Assembly: GCA_039928925.1 (NCBI GenBank)
Contig: JBDSSF010000001.1
Span: 331,837 to 388,546 of the forward strand
Direction: 5' to 3'
From: Candidatus Saccharimonadales bacterium
Lineage (GTDB): Bacteria; Patescibacteriota; Saccharimonadia; Saccharimonadales; Saccharimonadaceae
DNA: 56,710 nucleotides
In this document: piece after piece, positions 1 to 9,317 of the stretch
Layout: every line of letters starts with the position of its first letter
Position numbering within the stretch: the stretch's first letter is position 1
Position numbers and translations under genes: made by a program
Notes under the pieces: generated by a model
The model's database searches: none
The model's input: only the letters and a program-made list of their open reading frames with translations
Told to the model about the DNA's origin: nothing

Positions 1-12
1 TTTAAAGAAGTC

Positions 13-471
13 ATGAGTGTTGAAGTTTCCGAATATCTATCTCAGCTCTATGAGTTAATGGGAAGTAGCGATGGCAGATATACTGCTGAAATGCTTAACA
101 CCATTTCATCTATTGTACAAATTATCTCAACTCACGACGCATTAAAAAGTGTCCGACAAAGGTCGCTTGAATCGCTTGAAACATTGATAATCTCATATAT
201 GTCACCGAGGCTTGGAGGACGCCCTTTAGCTATAGAATATACGGCTGGTCTTCTACATAGTTCTGACGGTAAGATCGAACCGAAGAGTCTTATTCCACAA
301 TGGCAACAATCTGAAGATGCACCATTTACTTTAGAGGCAACTGTCATAACTGAAGTGGCAGTAAGACCAATTCATGATAATACATCAAATGCGCAGGAGC
401 CTTATATGATTATCCGGTTGGGTGACGATACGCATTACGTTCCACTATCCAAAATAACAGCTATTCTATAA
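13..471 (+). CDS. Hypothetical protein, 152 aa
   Basis: I do not recognise this family. The N-terminal ~60 residues look helical and the last ~50 (ending around the THYVPLSK segment) look beta-rich. There is no signal peptide, membrane segment or cysteine motif, so a soluble cytoplasmic protein is likely. AAAGAAG lies just upstream of the ATG and serves as a ribosome site. It sits 41 bases before the alpha/beta-hydrolase-like gene on the same strand; what lies upstream is outside the window. Confidence 0.6.
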   Translation: MSVEVSEYLSQLYELMGSSDGRYTAEMLNTISSIVQIISTHDALKSVRQRSLESLETLIISYMSPRLGGRPLAIEYTAGLLHSSDGKIEPKSLIPQWQQSEDAPFTLEATVITEVAVRPIHDNTSNAQEPYMIIRLGDDTHYVPLSKITAIL

Positions 472-512
472 ATCTACAGCACACAAAGAATTATGGTATC
501 CTATATTTCAAG

Positions 513-1859
513 ATGTTGATGAAAGCCGATGGATTAAAGTTAGGATTGGAACAGGCATATTCTGCGCCAAAAACGACATTTATACCAGAACCAATGCCTG
601 AAAGTGATAATGAGCTACTTCCACTACGTCGTCGACGTAGGCGTGATGGACGAGGATGGATGCCACCGGAACATAATGATACGGAAACGAGTTTTAGCGC
701 ACAGCGAACATATTCTCGCCGTCAAGCGTTAAGAATCGGAGCCGCAACTATTGCTGGAGTCGTTGGTACAGTCTATCGCATGGATATTAACGCAACAAAG
801 ATGGAACTAAGTAAAACTCGTGCGTATCTTTTGCCAGTGTACGATGCTGCTAATGTAGACGATAGACATAAGGCCATTGTAATAACTGCAGGATTTGGGA
901 ATCTTAATTCAGAACCTACGGCTATAGCTGCGAGTGAATACGCTCAATATGAAAATGTCTATGCAACTTTACTTGATGACAAAGGAATCGAGATTGGTGC
1001 ACTTGCAAATGTTACTGCTGATTTTGCAGATGGACGATTTGTTAGCGAACTAGAGTTCGGTGGCTATAGTATGGGAGGACTTATTGATCTTGCAATTGCC
1101 AGTAAGATACATGCATCAAATCCAAATATGAAAGTGTCTGCAGTTCACTTATACAATACGCCAAGTGATGGCGATACACTATGGCCATGGACACGAGACC
1201 AAGGTGACACAATGGTCGATATGCTTAGTGTATTCAAGGATGCAGAGTACAGTCGCATCAATAGGTTTCTTGTTGAGACTTTTGGAGCACGCTGGCATGA
1301 AATAAATGAGTTTGGTTCGGATGGATCAGGTGGTAGCAACCCACTATTTATAGATCCTCAAAAGCTGTATAACGTCGCAAAATATGTGTTAAAAGAAAAA
1401 ATCTTTAATGACGATGCTGCCTCGACGGCACTCCTTCAGTCGCAATTTAAATTTATACTTGCATCTGGTGCTCGGGATGACATCTTGGCACTTGGTGAAA
1501 AAAATAAGTTTGAAAAAAAGCCACCTGAAATAATATATTACCGACCAGTTGACCCTTCGGCTGATGGCGTCGTTAATACAGTCGATGCATCAAAGGCCTT
1601 TGCTGAATACTGTAAAGAGGCTAATCTCACATTTATAGATGTTCAAGTTGAAGGAATAGGTCACGCAGATCCAATTCAACATACATTAGAGCACAGTGCT
1701 GCAATTCGTGCCGTGCATCTCGCACGTTTAAGTATGAAGGAGCGGTCGTACACGATGATTAGTGACAAACTAACATTACCGTATGCAATTAAGGCTGAAG
1801 ATAAGACATATAATGTGATTATCACAGCTTATCCAAGAAGTAGCATAGCTCCAGCCTAA
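513..1859 (+). CDS. Alpha/beta-hydrolase-like exported or membrane-anchored protein
   Basis: The protein has 448 residues. An Arg-rich N-terminus is followed at residues 68-90 by SRRQALRIGAATIAGVVG, a twin-arginine-like or N-anchor signal, so it probably acts outside the membrane. The catalytic-fold evidence is a nucleophile elbow, GYSMGG at 184-189 (Ser186), and a late GIGHADP segment that could carry the catalytic His. Substrate unknown; lipase, esterase or acyltransferase are all possible. In many bacteria rpsL and rpsG stand upstream of fusA; here this gene does. The ATG at 513 is the longest start; downstream starts would shorten only the Arg-rich leader. Confidence 0.55.
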   Translation: MLMKADGLKLGLEQAYSAPKTTFIPEPMPESDNELLPLRRRRRRDGRGWMPPEHNDTETSFSAQRTYSRRQALRIGAATIAGVVGTVYRMDINATKMELSKTRAYLLPVYDAANVDDRHKAIVITAGFGNLNSEPTAIAASEYAQYENVYATLLDDKGIEIGALANVTADFADGRFVSELEFGGYSMGGLIDLAIASKIHASNPNMKVSAVHLYNTPSDGDTLWPWTRDQGDTMVDMLSVFKDAEYSRINRFLVETFGARWHEINEFGSDGSGGSNPLFIDPQKLYNVAKYVLKEKIFNDDAASTALLQSQFKFILASGARDDILALGEKNKFEKKPPEIIYYRPVDPSADGVVNTVDASKAFAEYCKEANLTFIDVQVEGIGHADPIQHTLEHSAAIRAVHLARLSMKERSYTMISDKLTLPYAIKAEDKTYNVIITAYPRSSIAPA

Positions 1860-1888
1860 AGAGGCTAGGTGACTAGAAAATTGGCTGG

Positions 1889-1903
1889 TAATCTGCTACA
1901 ATA
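1889..1903 (+). promoter_or_regulatory. Probable fusA promoter (extended -10)
   Basis: An extended -10, TGCTACAAT, lies about 75 bases before fusA, with no clear -35. The remaining leader is A+T rich and ends in the AAGGAAGAGA ribosome site before the ATG at 1974. Confidence 0.45.
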
Positions 1904-1973
1904 GACAATGAAACGCTATTTTTGTGTCAAAAAATAGCAAACAATAATTAAACGCAAAGGAAGAGATCGCCCC

Positions 1974-4067
1974 ATGGCTGTAAAAAATGTCCCTCTAAAG
2001 GACTTTCGTAATATCGGTATTATCGCGCATATTGATGCCGGTAAGACAACGACAACTGAAGGTATTTTGTACCGTACTGGTCTAACTCACAAAATTGGTG
2101 TGGTTCGTGGCGATGGCGATGGCGCGACAACTGACTGGATGGCTCAGGAAAAAGAACGTGGAATAACTATTACAAGTGCTGCCGTTACATGTTTTTGGAA
2201 AGACCACAAAATTAATATCATCGATACACCTGGTCACATCGACTTTACAGCCGAAGTTGAGCGTTCTCTACGTGTTCTTGACGGTGCCGTAACAATTTTT
2301 GACGGTAAGATGGGTGTTGAAGCTCAATCTGAGACTGTTTGGCGACAAGCGAACAAATACGGCGTTCCTCGTATTTGTTTCATCAATAAAATCAACCAAA
2401 CCGGTGGTGATTTCTATAAATCTCTTGACACAATTCACACACGTCTTAGCAAGCACGCGCTTCCAGTCCATCTTCCTATTGGGTTCGAAAAAGACATCAA
2501 TGGTGTTGTTGACCTAGTAGATATGAAGGCATACACATATGAAGACTATACTGACCATGAACTTGTTCAAGGTGAGATACCTGCAGATATGCTTGAAAAA
2601 GCTAAAAATGCTCGTAGTCTTCTTGTTGAAGCAGCTGTTGAAGCTGAAGATGAGCTATTCGAACGCTTCCTCGATAAGGGTGAAGAGTCGATCACAATCG
2701 ATGAATTAAAAGCAGCACTTCGAAAACGAGTTCTTGCTGGTGATTTCTACCTGGTAAGCGGCGGTGACGGGCGAGGTGTTATTGTTGAAAAACTACTTGA
2801 TATCATGGTAGATTATCTTCCATCCCCACTTGATGTCGATGCTATTTGGGGTGTTAACCCTAAGAGTGGCGATAAAATCGAGCGAAAACCTGCTGAGTCT
2901 GAACCACTGGCTGGTCTCGCATTCAAAATTGCTACTGACCCATTCGTTGGTAAATTAATCTTTGTACGTGTTTATAGTGGCACACTTACCGCAGGAAGCT
3001 ATGTTCTTAATACAGCTACAGGCAACAAAGAGCGCGTTGGCCGTATTGTTCGTATGCACGCAGATAAGCGTGAAGAGATTAGTTCAGTTGGTACAGGTGA
3101 CATCGCTGCAGTTATTGGCCTTAAAGATACATTCACAGGTCACACCCTTTCTGATGTTGCACACCCAATTACACTTGAAAACATTACGTTCCCAGACCCA
3201 CCTGTTTCAATTGCAGTTGAGCCAAAAACGAAAGCTGACCAGGAAAAAATGGGAATCGCTTTGCAGCGTCTTGCTGAAGAAGATCCAACTTTCCGCGTTC
3301 ACACCGATGATGAAACAGGACAAACGATTATGTCAGGAATGGGCGAGCTTCACCTAGACATTCTTATTGATCGAATGAAGCGTGAATTTAACGTTGAAGC
3401 AAACATCGGTGAGCCACAAGTTGCATTCCGTGAATCTATCAAGGGAACTTCAAAAGTTCAGGGTAAGCACGCGAAACAATCAGGTGGTCGTGGACAATAC
3501 GGAGACGTTTGGGTTGAATTTGAACCAAACGAACCAGGTAAAGGTTTCGAATTTGTTGATGCTATTAAAGGTGGTGTTGTGCCTCAAGAATATCGCAAAC
3601 CTGTTGAGCAAGGTATTCGTGAAACATTACTCGGTGGAGTTATTGCTGGTTATCCAGTCGTAGATGTTAAAGCAACACTATATGATGGTAGCTATCACGA
3701 TGTCGACTCAAGCGAGCTTGCGTTTAAGCTTGCAGGTGCTATCTCAGCACGTGAAGGCGTGAAGCAAGCAAAGCCGATTCTTCTCGAGCCAGTTATGAAA
3801 GTTGAAGCAACTACTCCAGAGGAATTCATGGGTGATGTAATCGGTGACCTTAACGCTCGTCGTGGCCGTATTGATGCGATGGAAGATCTTCTTGGTGGCG
3901 CTAAACTAATTCGTGCATACGTACCGCTTGCAAGCATGTTTGGCTACACTTCAGACCTTCGCTCAATGAGTCAGGGCCGTGCAGCAAGTACAATGGAACT
4001 TGCGACATATGAAGAAGTTCCACCAAATGTAGCTCAAGAAATCATCGAAAAACGTTCAAGTAAATAA
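1974..4067 (+). CDS. fusA: Translation elongation factor G
   Basis: EF-G drives GTP-dependent translocation on the ribosome. The 697-residue length is normal and the domains are all present: G domain with P-loop AHIDAGKTT (18-26), switch II DTPGH (84-88), then domains II-V ending in [15 protein letters not shown]. One residue is odd: the G4 guanine-specificity motif, usually NKMD in EF-G, reads NKIN at 138-141, so the Asp that normally contacts the guanine base is Asn. The rest of the enzyme shows no decay. Strong AAGGAAGAGA ribosome site; monocistronic, closed by a hairpin at 4084. An EF-G-binding (FBP-like) gene lies at 37.7 kb. Confidence 0.98.
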   Translation: MAVKNVPLKDFRNIGIIAHIDAGKTTTTEGILYRTGLTHKIGVVRGDGDGATTDWMAQEKERGITITSAAVTCFWKDHKINIIDTPGHIDFTAEVERSLRVLDGAVTIFDGKMGVEAQSETVWRQANKYGVPRICFINKINQTGGDFYKSLDTIHTRLSKHALPVHLPIGFEKDINGVVDLVDMKAYTYEDYTDHELVQGEIPADMLEKAKNARSLLVEAAVEAEDELFERFLDKGEESITIDELKAALRKRVLAGDFYLVSGGDGRGVIVEKLLDIMVDYLPSPLDVDAIWGVNPKSGDKIERKPAESEPLAGLAFKIATDPFVGKLIFVRVYSGTLTAGSYVLNTATGNKERVGRIVRMHADKREEISSVGTGDIAAVIGLKDTFTGHTLSDVAHPITLENITFPDPPVSIAVEPKTKADQEKMGIALQRLAEEDPTFRVHTDDETGQTIMSGMGELHLDILIDRMKREFNVEANIGEPQVAFRESIKGTSKVQGKHAKQSGGRGQYGDVWVEFEPNEPGKGFEFVDAIKGGVVPQEYRKPVEQGIRETLLGGVIAGYPVVDVKATLYDGSYHDVDSSELAFKLAGAISAREGVKQAKPILLEPVMKVEATTPEEFMGDVIGDLNARRGRIDAMEDLLGGAKLIRAYVPLASMFGYTSDLRSMSQGRAASTMELATYEEVPPNVAQEIIEKRSSK

Positions 4068-4083
4068 ATTTCGACGATGACTT

Positions 4084-4118
4084 AAAGGCACGGTCAGAGA
4101 TGGCTGTGCCTTTTGATT
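4084..4118 (+). terminator. fusA terminator
   Basis: AAAGGCAC pairs with GTGCCTTT around a 14-base loop and runs into TTTTGATTT, 17 bases after the fusA stop. Confidence 0.75.
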
Positions 4119-4153
4119 TACATCTTTTACATTGCATAAGACCACGTATTTGC

Positions 4154-4181
4154 TATATGTACTATTTGGGTGTAGAATCCC
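4154..4181 (+). promoter_or_regulatory. Promoter for the 219-aa gene
   Basis: A TTGCAT-like -35 and TATATG -10 lie about 16 bases apart, a short distance before the ATG at 4201. Confidence 0.4.
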
Positions 4182-4200
4182 AGAAAAGTAGAATTGATCA

Positions 4201-4860
4201 ATGAGACATTCAAAAACACCTGAAAATCGTGCAATACAAGCCGTCTCAACCTTAAAAGCTATCGATGTAGCGATAGATAATGATGATTTAAGCATCGCTG
4301 AAATCCGCCATCATGTTGTTACGTTATCTCAAAGCCTTGGCTACGACCGATATTTCAGTGGCGAGTTTTTCGAACATAGCATTGCTATAAAACCAACTAG
4401 TATAAGCAAAATTAAAAACAGGCTATCAGTTATTGGGCTTGGCATGCCGATTCATCATCCTACAGAAGAAGCATTTAAGACAATTAATGAGAATAATAGT
4501 TACATATCCACATCTTTAGAGCTATTAGCTCGGATAGCTGATGGACATGAAGATTGTATCCACAGTCCATTCACCATTCTTGCCCCACATGTCAAACAAC
4601 CTTTGACAGGGCATAGGCACTGCATGAAACTTGAAGCAGTGCGTTTTGCTATAGGGTCTGATCTCAGACCTGACGTGCAGAGTATATACGTACAGGTCTA
4701 TGGTAAAGATTATGTTGCATTCCGTCGGAGTACAATTGATGGTCTTGAACAATCAGATATGATTAGTAAAGTAACTCACGGACTTGCTCATAAAGCACTT
4801 GATATACTCAGTGATCCATACACTGTGCCACCAGCTCATCATTATAAAGAAGACGAGTAA
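4201..4860 (+). CDS. Hypothetical protein, 219 aa
   Basis: No family recognised. It is soluble, with several histidines clustered at 138-155 (HSPFTILAPHVKQPLTGHRHC) but no recognisable metal-site spacing. It is a single-gene unit between the fusA terminator and the tuf promoter. Codon use matches its neighbours. There is no strong Shine-Dalgarno before the ATG. Confidence 0.6.
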   Translation: MRHSKTPENRAIQAVSTLKAIDVAIDNDDLSIAEIRHHVVTLSQSLGYDRYFSGEFFEHSIAIKPTSISKIKNRLSVIGLGMPIHHPTEEAFKTINENNSYISTSLELLARIADGHEDCIHSPFTILAPHVKQPLTGHRHCMKLEAVRFAIGSDLRPDVQSIYVQVYGKDYVAFRRSTIDGLEQSDMISKVTHGLAHKALDILSDPYTVPPAHHYKEDE

Positions 4861-4868
4861 TCCATCTC

Positions 4869-4897
4869 TTTACATCTTGTCCCTATCTCGCTATAAT
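4869..4897 (+). promoter_or_regulatory. tuf promoter
   Basis: TTTACA (4869-4874), a 17-base spacer and a perfect TATAAT (4892-4897) give a near-consensus sigma-70 promoter, fitting a very highly expressed gene. The leader is about 60 bases and carries AGGAGA before the start. Confidence 0.85.
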
Positions 4898-4962
4898 GAG
4901 TGTATACGTCGTGGAGTCTATCTTGACAACGCGCGAAAATAATTAATAGGAGAATACCCCAC

Positions 4963-6144
4963 ATGGCAGATTTTGATCGAACCAAGCCTCACGTTAACGT
5001 TGGTACTATGGGCCACGTCGACCACGGTAAAACAACACTAACTGCAGCAATCACAGCTGTACTTGCGAAGCGACTTCCAAGCGATGTTAACAAAAAAGTT
5101 GACTACGCTCAGATCGATAACGCGCCAGAAGAGCGTGCACGTGGTATTACTATTGCTTCTTCTCACCAGGAGTATGAATCAACTAAGCGTCACTACGCTC
5201 ACGTTGACATGCCAGGACACGCCGATTATGTTAAAAACATGATCACAGGTGCTGCACAGATTGATGGTGCTATCCTTGTCGTTGCAGCAAATGATGGTCC
5301 ACTTCCACAAACTCGTGAGCACGTTCTACTTGCAAAACAGGTTGGTGTTCCAAAGATTCTTGTTTTCCTAAACAAAATGGACCTTGCTGATCCTGAGTTA
5401 GTTGAGCTAGTTGAGATGGATATTCGTGAACTTCTTGCAAAGAATGGTTTCGACGAAGATGCTCCTATCATCAAAGGTTCTGCAACAAAAGCTCTTGAAG
5501 GCGACAGTGCTTCTGAAGATGCAATTATGGAACTTGTTGAGGCTCTTGATAGCTACGTTCCTGAGCCAACACGTGATCTTGATAAGCCATTCCTTATGCC
5601 TATCGAAGACGTATTCTCAATTAAAGGCCGTGGTACGGTTGCCACTGGTCGTATCGAGCAGGGTATTGTTAAACTAAACGACCCAGTCGAAATCGTCGGT
5701 ATCAAAGCAACTCAAACATCAGTTGTTACTGGTATCGAGGCATTCAAAAAGAACCTAAACCAAGGTCAAGCTGGCGACAACGCTGGGCTACTTCTCCGTG
5801 GTATTGAGCGCGAACAAGTTGAACGCGGTCAAGTTCTTGCAAAACCAGGTTCTGTTACTCCACACACAGAATTTGACGCTGAAGTATACATCTTGAAGAA
5901 AGAAGAAGGTGGCCGTCACACACCATTTAGCAAGGGCTACAAACCACAGTTCTACTTCCGTACTACTGACGTAACTGGTGAAGTTGAACTTCCTGCTGAC
6001 AAAGAAATGGTTATGCCTGGCGATACCTTGACTTTCAAGGTTACACTTCTCCAGCCTATCGCAATGGAACAAGGTCTAAACTTCGCTATTCGTGAAGGTG
6101 GCCGAACTGTTGGTGCTGGTGTTGTTACTAAGATCAACAAATAA
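4963..6144 (+). CDS. tuf: Translation elongation factor Tu
   Basis: EF-Tu delivers aminoacyl-tRNA to the ribosome as a GTP complex. The 393 residues show all signatures: [10 protein letters not shown] near residue 18, RGITI effector region, [15 protein letters not shown] switch II, NKMD intact, and domains II and III through the terminal VVTKINK. It is monocistronic, with its own promoter and a canonical terminator, whereas in many bacteria it follows fusA directly; here a 219-aa gene lies between them. Confidence 0.99.
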   Translation: MADFDRTKPHVNVGTMGHVDHGKTTLTAAITAVLAKRLPSDVNKKVDYAQIDNAPEERARGITIASSHQEYESTKRHYAHVDMPGHADYVKNMITGAAQIDGAILVVAANDGPLPQTREHVLLAKQVGVPKILVFLNKMDLADPELVELVEMDIRELLAKNGFDEDAPIIKGSATKALEGDSASEDAIMELVEALDSYVPEPTRDLDKPFLMPIEDVFSIKGRGTVATGRIEQGIVKLNDPVEIVGIKATQTSVVTGIEAFKKNLNQGQAGDNAGLLLRGIEREQVERGQVLAKPGSVTPHTEFDAEVYILKKEEGGRHTPFSKGYKPQFYFRTTDVTGEVELPADKEMVMPGDTLTFKVTLLQPIAMEQGLNFAIREGGRTVGAGVVTKINK

Positions 6145-6161
6145 TCACACAACAGTGTAAT

Positions 6162-6194
6162 AAATACCCCCGGCTAGTTCGGGGGTATTTATTA
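6162..6194 (+). terminator. tuf terminator
   Basis: AAATACCCCC pairs perfectly with GGGGGTATTT around a 9-base loop and is followed by ATTATC. Confidence 0.85.
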
Positions 6195-6216
6195 TCTTAA
6201 ACCTATGAAAGCAAAC

Positions 6217-6271
6217 ACCCCGCCTGATACCGGAGGCACCAAGTGGGGTGCTGCTCAACGATAGGCGGGGT
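6217..6271 (-). terminator. Nested GC-rich hairpin closing the minus-strand minigene
   Basis: ACCCCGCCT pairs with AGGCGGGGT; inside, GCACC pairs with GGTGC. On the minus strand it follows the 86-aa gene and runs into GTTTGCTTT, so it is probably that gene's terminator. It may also back up tuf termination. Confidence 0.6.
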
Positions 6272-6292
6272 TTATGTTGTCGAATGGTCCGA

Positions 6293-6553
6293 CTAGTAGA
6301 GCGCGACTGTCACTTTGCAGCGAAATCCTTTCGCTGTACGAATCCGCACAGCCTTCGCAGACCTCACCAGTTTGTCACGAAGCTTCAATCGCTCCGTCGA
6401 GGCTCTGATCATCGTGAACTCGGCCAGCGTGACGTAGTTGGGCGACTGGATCGTGAAGCTCTTCAGGCCAGTCCTTTCAGAGATGTACAGGAGGGCTTCG
6501 ATGCTTGATGCGATCTCAGCTCTTGCGGTTGTGCTTACTGCGGTGACAGTCAT
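6293..6553 (-). CDS. GC-rich hypothetical minigene, 86 aa
   Basis: No family recognised. The protein is basic and soluble with a helical N-terminal half and a Lys/Arg-rich C-terminus. I chose the ATG at 6553 because GAGAGG ends 6 bases upstream; the ATG at 6559 abuts that site. It has its own promoter (TTGACG-17-TAGTAT) and hairpin terminator, so it is an independent unit. The coding part is clearly richer in G+C than its A+T-rich leader and the adjacent tuf and rpsJ genes, one of several such solitary genes here. Coding status rests on promoter, ribosome site and frame together. Confidence 0.55.
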   Translation of the reverse strand: MTVTAVSTTARAEIASSIEALLYISERTGLKSFTIQSPNYVTLAEFTMIRASTERLKLRDKLVRSAKAVRIRTAKGFRCKVTVALY

Positions 6554-6629
6554 GCGCATCCTCTCATTTGACACTGGAGCCATTCCAGATATCATGACAC
6601 CCATCAAACAGTGATGGATATATAAAAAT

Positions 6630-6658
6630 ATACTATCATAAATATATATAATCGTCAA
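6630..6658 (-). promoter_or_regulatory. Promoter of the 86-aa minigene
   Basis: On the minus strand TTGACG and TAGTAT are separated by exactly 17 bases. The leader folds a small hairpin (CCATCA/TGATGG, 6601-6617) before the ribosome site. Confidence 0.7.
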
Positions 6659-6659
6659 T

Positions 6660-6687
6660 TTGCATCTGAGATAAAACTCTGTATAAT
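6660..6687 (+). promoter_or_regulatory. rpsJ promoter
   Basis: TTGCAT, 16 bases, then a perfect TATAAT. It is almost back to back with the minus-strand minigene promoter. The leader is about 95 bases. Confidence 0.75.
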
Positions 6688-6786
6688 ATGTTATGAATAT
6701 TAATCATATCGAGAACTCGGGCGGTAATCACCCCGTCAGAGGTTACGGTATAGTACCGAATCAATAGATTCAGACAAGGACACACC

Positions 6787-7113
6787 ATGGCAGATAAACC
6801 TGCAGCAGAAGGCCTACGAATTCGTATTCGCCTAAAAGCGTACGATCACAAGGTTATCGACCAATCAGCTAAGCAAATTATTGATACTGCAATCCGAACT
6901 GGTGCAAGTATTGCAGGTCCAGTACCACTTCCTACTCGTCGTAGTACATTCACAGTCGTAAAATCACCGCACGTTTACAAAACTGGTGGAGAAACATTCG
7001 AAATGCGTGTACATAAACGTCTTATCGATATCACGAATGCTACCCCTAAGACTATTGATAGTCTTCAAAACCTCAGCTTACCGGCTGGTGTTGATGCCGA
7101 AATTCGTATGTAG
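6787..7113 (+). CDS. rpsJ: 30S ribosomal protein S10
   Basis: S10 sits in the 30S head and is also the NusE antitermination partner. The 108-residue protein carries [16 protein letters not shown] and the loop [22 protein letters not shown]. Normally it opens the S10 operon directly before L3. Here it stands alone with its own promoter and terminator, separated from L3 by about 970 bases and two small membrane-protein genes. Confidence 0.97.
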   Translation: MADKPAAEGLRIRIRLKAYDHKVIDQSAKQIIDTAIRTGASIAGPVPLPTRRSTFTVVKSPHVYKTGGETFEMRVHKRLIDITNATPKTIDSLQNLSLPAGVDAEIRM

Positions 7114-7130
7114 TCATCATGACAATATAA

Positions 7131-7165
7131 AATAATCCCTGTATCAATTCAGGGATTATTTTATT
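7131..7165 (+). terminator. rpsJ terminator, probably bidirectional
   Basis: AATAATCCCTG pairs perfectly with CAGGGATTATT and is followed by TTATTATG. A-rich sequence on the other side lets it also end the convergent minus-strand gene. Confidence 0.85.
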
Positions 7166-7176
7166 ATGTATATTAT

Positions 7177-7491
7177 TTACGAATGCATTGCAGGCGTTTT
7201 TTTGATAATTTCACTACTACTTGCAGCATTAGTGGCATCAATTTGATCATATATATCCTGAACCTTCATACTTAGCTGCATAACCCAAGCTGCTAGTGCA
7301 ATCACCAGTCCAGATAGGATTAGCCAATAGAAAGTCTGATGCGTTGCTTGAAAAGTTAGAAAAGGAACTGTAGCAGGCGTTTTTTGAGGTGAGTGAACGC
7401 TTGTTTTTACAACCTTTGGCTTTGAAACTGTTTTTTTAGCAGCTACCTTAGGTTTTTTTGGAGTTGCTGTAACTTTTTTAGTAGTTGCCAC
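7177..7491 (-). CDS. Small membrane protein with Lys-rich N-terminus
   Basis: The first ~45 of 104 residues are Lys/Ala/Val/Thr repeats resembling histone-like or ribosomal-protein tails. One hydrophobic segment follows (about 56-75, WLILSGLVIALAAWVM), then a short polar tail. This suggests a membrane-anchored protein whose basic tail could touch nucleic acid or acidic lipid; that is inference. SecE in this window has a similar tail, but this one lacks SecE signature residues. It has its own promoter. Confidence 0.6.
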   Translation of the reverse strand: MATTKKVTATPKKPKVAAKKTVSKPKVVKTSVHSPQKTPATVPFLTFQATHQTFYWLILSGLVIALAAWVMQLSMKVQDIYDQIDATNAASSSEIIKKTPAMHS

Positions 7492-7523
7492 GATTAGTTC
7501 CCCTCATGTTTATAGTTGCTTGT

Positions 7524-7552
7524 ATTATCGCTTATATAGAAGGTGAATACAA
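7524..7552 (-). promoter_or_regulatory. Promoter of the 104-aa gene
   Basis: Minus strand TTGTAT, 17 bases, GATAAT, about 30 bases before the start. Confidence 0.6.
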
Positions 7553-7560
7553 GTCTTCAT

Positions 7561-7588
7561 TTTACTTATGATTATTTTTCAGTATAAT
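7561..7588 (+). promoter_or_regulatory. Promoter of the 111-aa gene, leaderless
   Basis: TTTACT, 16 bases, TATAAT at 7583-7588. The ATG at 7596 is only 7 bases after the -10, so transcription should begin at or next to the start codon. Confidence 0.6.
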
Positions 7589-7595
7589 AAAAACA

Positions 7596-7931
7596 ATGTC
7601 CACAAAAAAAATAAACAAACCAGTTACAGCCAAAAAACGACAACAGTCACAACCCACACGGGCAAAAGTGTATCCTCGTGTATTCGAGACGGATAGTACA
7701 TATTTTCTAAAGCTAGTTGTATTTATATTACTTGGTACTCTATGGCTAAAATTTGCAGAACCTATTTCATGGCAAGGGATACGCTTTACAGGCGTACCAC
7801 TTGGACTAGTACTAGGCATAATTGGTATTGCAAAGTTCGAAAAATACCAAGAAGATCGAAAAATTTGGTATGCAGTACTCGTCGTTGTATCAATTATATG
7901 TTACTTCGTGCCAGCCGGCGTCGTCATTTAA
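7596..7931 (+). CDS. Small membrane protein, 111 aa
   Basis: A basic Lys/Gln-rich N-terminus (1-30) is followed by about three hydrophobic segments (43-58, 67-80, 90-108). No family recognised. No ribosome site precedes the ATG and the -10 box is immediately upstream, so the mRNA is probably leaderless. It is divergent from the 104-aa membrane protein. Confidence 0.6.
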   Translation: MSTKKINKPVTAKKRQQSQPTRAKVYPRVFETDSTYFLKLVVFILLGTLWLKFAEPISWQGIRFTGVPLGLVLGIIGIAKFEKYQEDRKIWYAVLVVVSIICYFVPAGVVI

Positions 7932-7950
7932 ATAGCCTTTCTCCTACCAC

Positions 7951-7980
7951 TTGACGTAAGGGGACGAAGTGTAGTAAACT
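7951..7980 (+). promoter_or_regulatory. Promoter of the L3-L15 operon
   Basis: TTGACG at 7951-7956 with TAAACT (spacing 18) or TAGTAA (spacing 15) as -10. Confidence 0.55.
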
Positions 7981-8012
7981 ACGTAGGTAACTTATTACGT
8001 AATAACAACTGT

Positions 8013-8067
8013 CTCTTGGTGAATTGGAAGGTCCTGATGAAGGAAACCACCCTCCACCAAGAGTTTT
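8013..8067 (+). promoter_or_regulatory. Structured leader / possible attenuator before L3
   Basis: CTCTTGGTG pairs perfectly with CACCAAGAG (8055-8063) around a purine-rich interior, directly followed by TTTT. This is terminator-like, about 25 bases before rplC, and could be an r-protein feedback site. Which protein binds it, if any, is not visible. Confidence 0.5.
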
Positions 8068-8087
8068 AAGTGGGAGCATGAAGGCAA

Positions 8088-8702
8088 ATGAAAGCACTTC
8101 TCGGTACCAAAATTGGTATGACCCAAATCATCAGCGAGAGCGGCGCGGCTATTCCAGTCACGCTAATTCAAGCTAGCCCCAACACTGTGACTCAGGTAAA
8201 GTCTGTCGAATCCGACGGCTACAACGCAGTGCAGGTGGCATATGGTGAGGGTAAGAACCTGAGCAAGGCCGTTGCTGGACACACAAGTCCAGCCAAAGTG
8301 ACACCGAAACACATTCGGGAGATTCGTGTTGCAGAACTACCAGAAGGCCTCTCGGTAGGAAGCACAATCGACGTAACAGCTTTTGCATTAGGAGATGTCG
8401 TTGATGCGACAGGAACTAGCAAAGGTAAAGGTTTTGCCGGTACGGTAAAACGACATAACTTTAATACCAGCAAAAACACCCACGGTGGTAACGGTAACGT
8501 CCGTAAACCAGGTTCAATTGGATCAATGTATCCACAAAAAGTTTTTAAGGGTAAACGCATGGCAGGACGCATGGGTCACGACCGAGTAACGGTCAAAAAC
8601 CTTGTTGTTGCTTACATCGACCTTGAAAACAATTTGATTGGTCTTCGTGGTGCTGTTCCAGGTCCTAAAAAGGGTCTGATCATCATTGGAGGAAAGGCAT
8701 AA
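8088..8702 (+). CDS. rplC: 50S ribosomal protein L3
   Basis: L3 is an early assembly protein near the peptidyl-transferase centre. 204 residues, with MKALLGTKIGMTQI at the start and the conserved loop KGKGFAGTVKRHNF followed by THGGNGNVRKPGSIG. It opens the operon here, since rpsJ is detached. Its stop overlaps the start of rplD. Confidence 0.97.
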   Translation: MKALLGTKIGMTQIISESGAAIPVTLIQASPNTVTQVKSVESDGYNAVQVAYGEGKNLSKAVAGHTSPAKVTPKHIREIRVAELPEGLSVGSTIDVTAFALGDVVDATGTSKGKGFAGTVKRHNFNTSKNTHGGNGNVRKPGSIGSMYPQKVFKGKRMAGRMGHDRVTVKNLVVAYIDLENNLIGLRGAVPGPKKGLIIIGGKA

Positions 8703-9316
8703 TGGCTGAGACAACTACAGCAGCTAAGACTGCTCTACCAAAAGAAGTCTTCAACGTCGAGGTGACAAACCATGAACTATTGAAGCTGGCATATGACTCA
8801 TATCTTGCCAAAGCTCGTCTTTCGAGCGCAACTACCAAACAGCGTGGCGAAGTCCGCGGTGGTGGTAAGAAGCCATGGAAGCAAAAAGGTACTGGACGTG
8901 CGCGTTTCGGTAGCTCTCGTAACCCAATTTGGCGCGGTGGTGGTGTTGTTTTTGGACCTAACGGTACTGAAAACTATACAAAACGTATTAGCACTGGTAG
9001 CAAACGTGTGGCTATTCGCCAAGCGTTGACACTCGCGAACCAAGCGAAACTTATCCTTGTAAAAGATGTTAAGACGACTGGTAAGACGACTGATGTCATC
9101 AAGTTCCTTGCCGATAACAAGCTTGACCGTAAGGTCCTCCTCGTTGTCGACGAGAAAACACCAGAGCTCATTCGTGCGACTAACAATATCCAACAGCTTC
9201 TGTTGGTACGTAGTACATATCTAAGTGTGTATCACATCCTAAACGCTGATCATATTGTTATTGCACCTTCAGCCCTTTCTACCATCAAAACATGGTTAGT
9301 AAAGGAGGAGGCGTAA
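8702..9316 (+). CDS. rplD: 50S ribosomal protein L4
   Basis: L4 lines the exit tunnel. 204 residues, with the tunnel-loop signature RGEVRGGGKKPWKQKGTGRA and FGPNGTENYTKRI. The start overlaps the rplC stop by one base, implying translational coupling. Confidence 0.97.
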   Translation: MAETTTAAKTALPKEVFNVEVTNHELLKLAYDSYLAKARLSSATTKQRGEVRGGGKKPWKQKGTGRARFGSSRNPIWRGGGVVFGPNGTENYTKRISTGSKRVAIRQALTLANQAKLILVKDVKTTGKTTDVIKFLADNKLDRKVLLVVDEKTPELIRATNNIQQLLLVRSTYLSVYHILNADHIVIAPSALSTIKTWLVKEEA

Positions 9317-9317
9317 T

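Noticed and set aside
2299-5677. Many 60-130-codon frames overlapping fusA and tuf
   Set aside because: They are out-of-frame shadows of highly expressed genes with biased codons.
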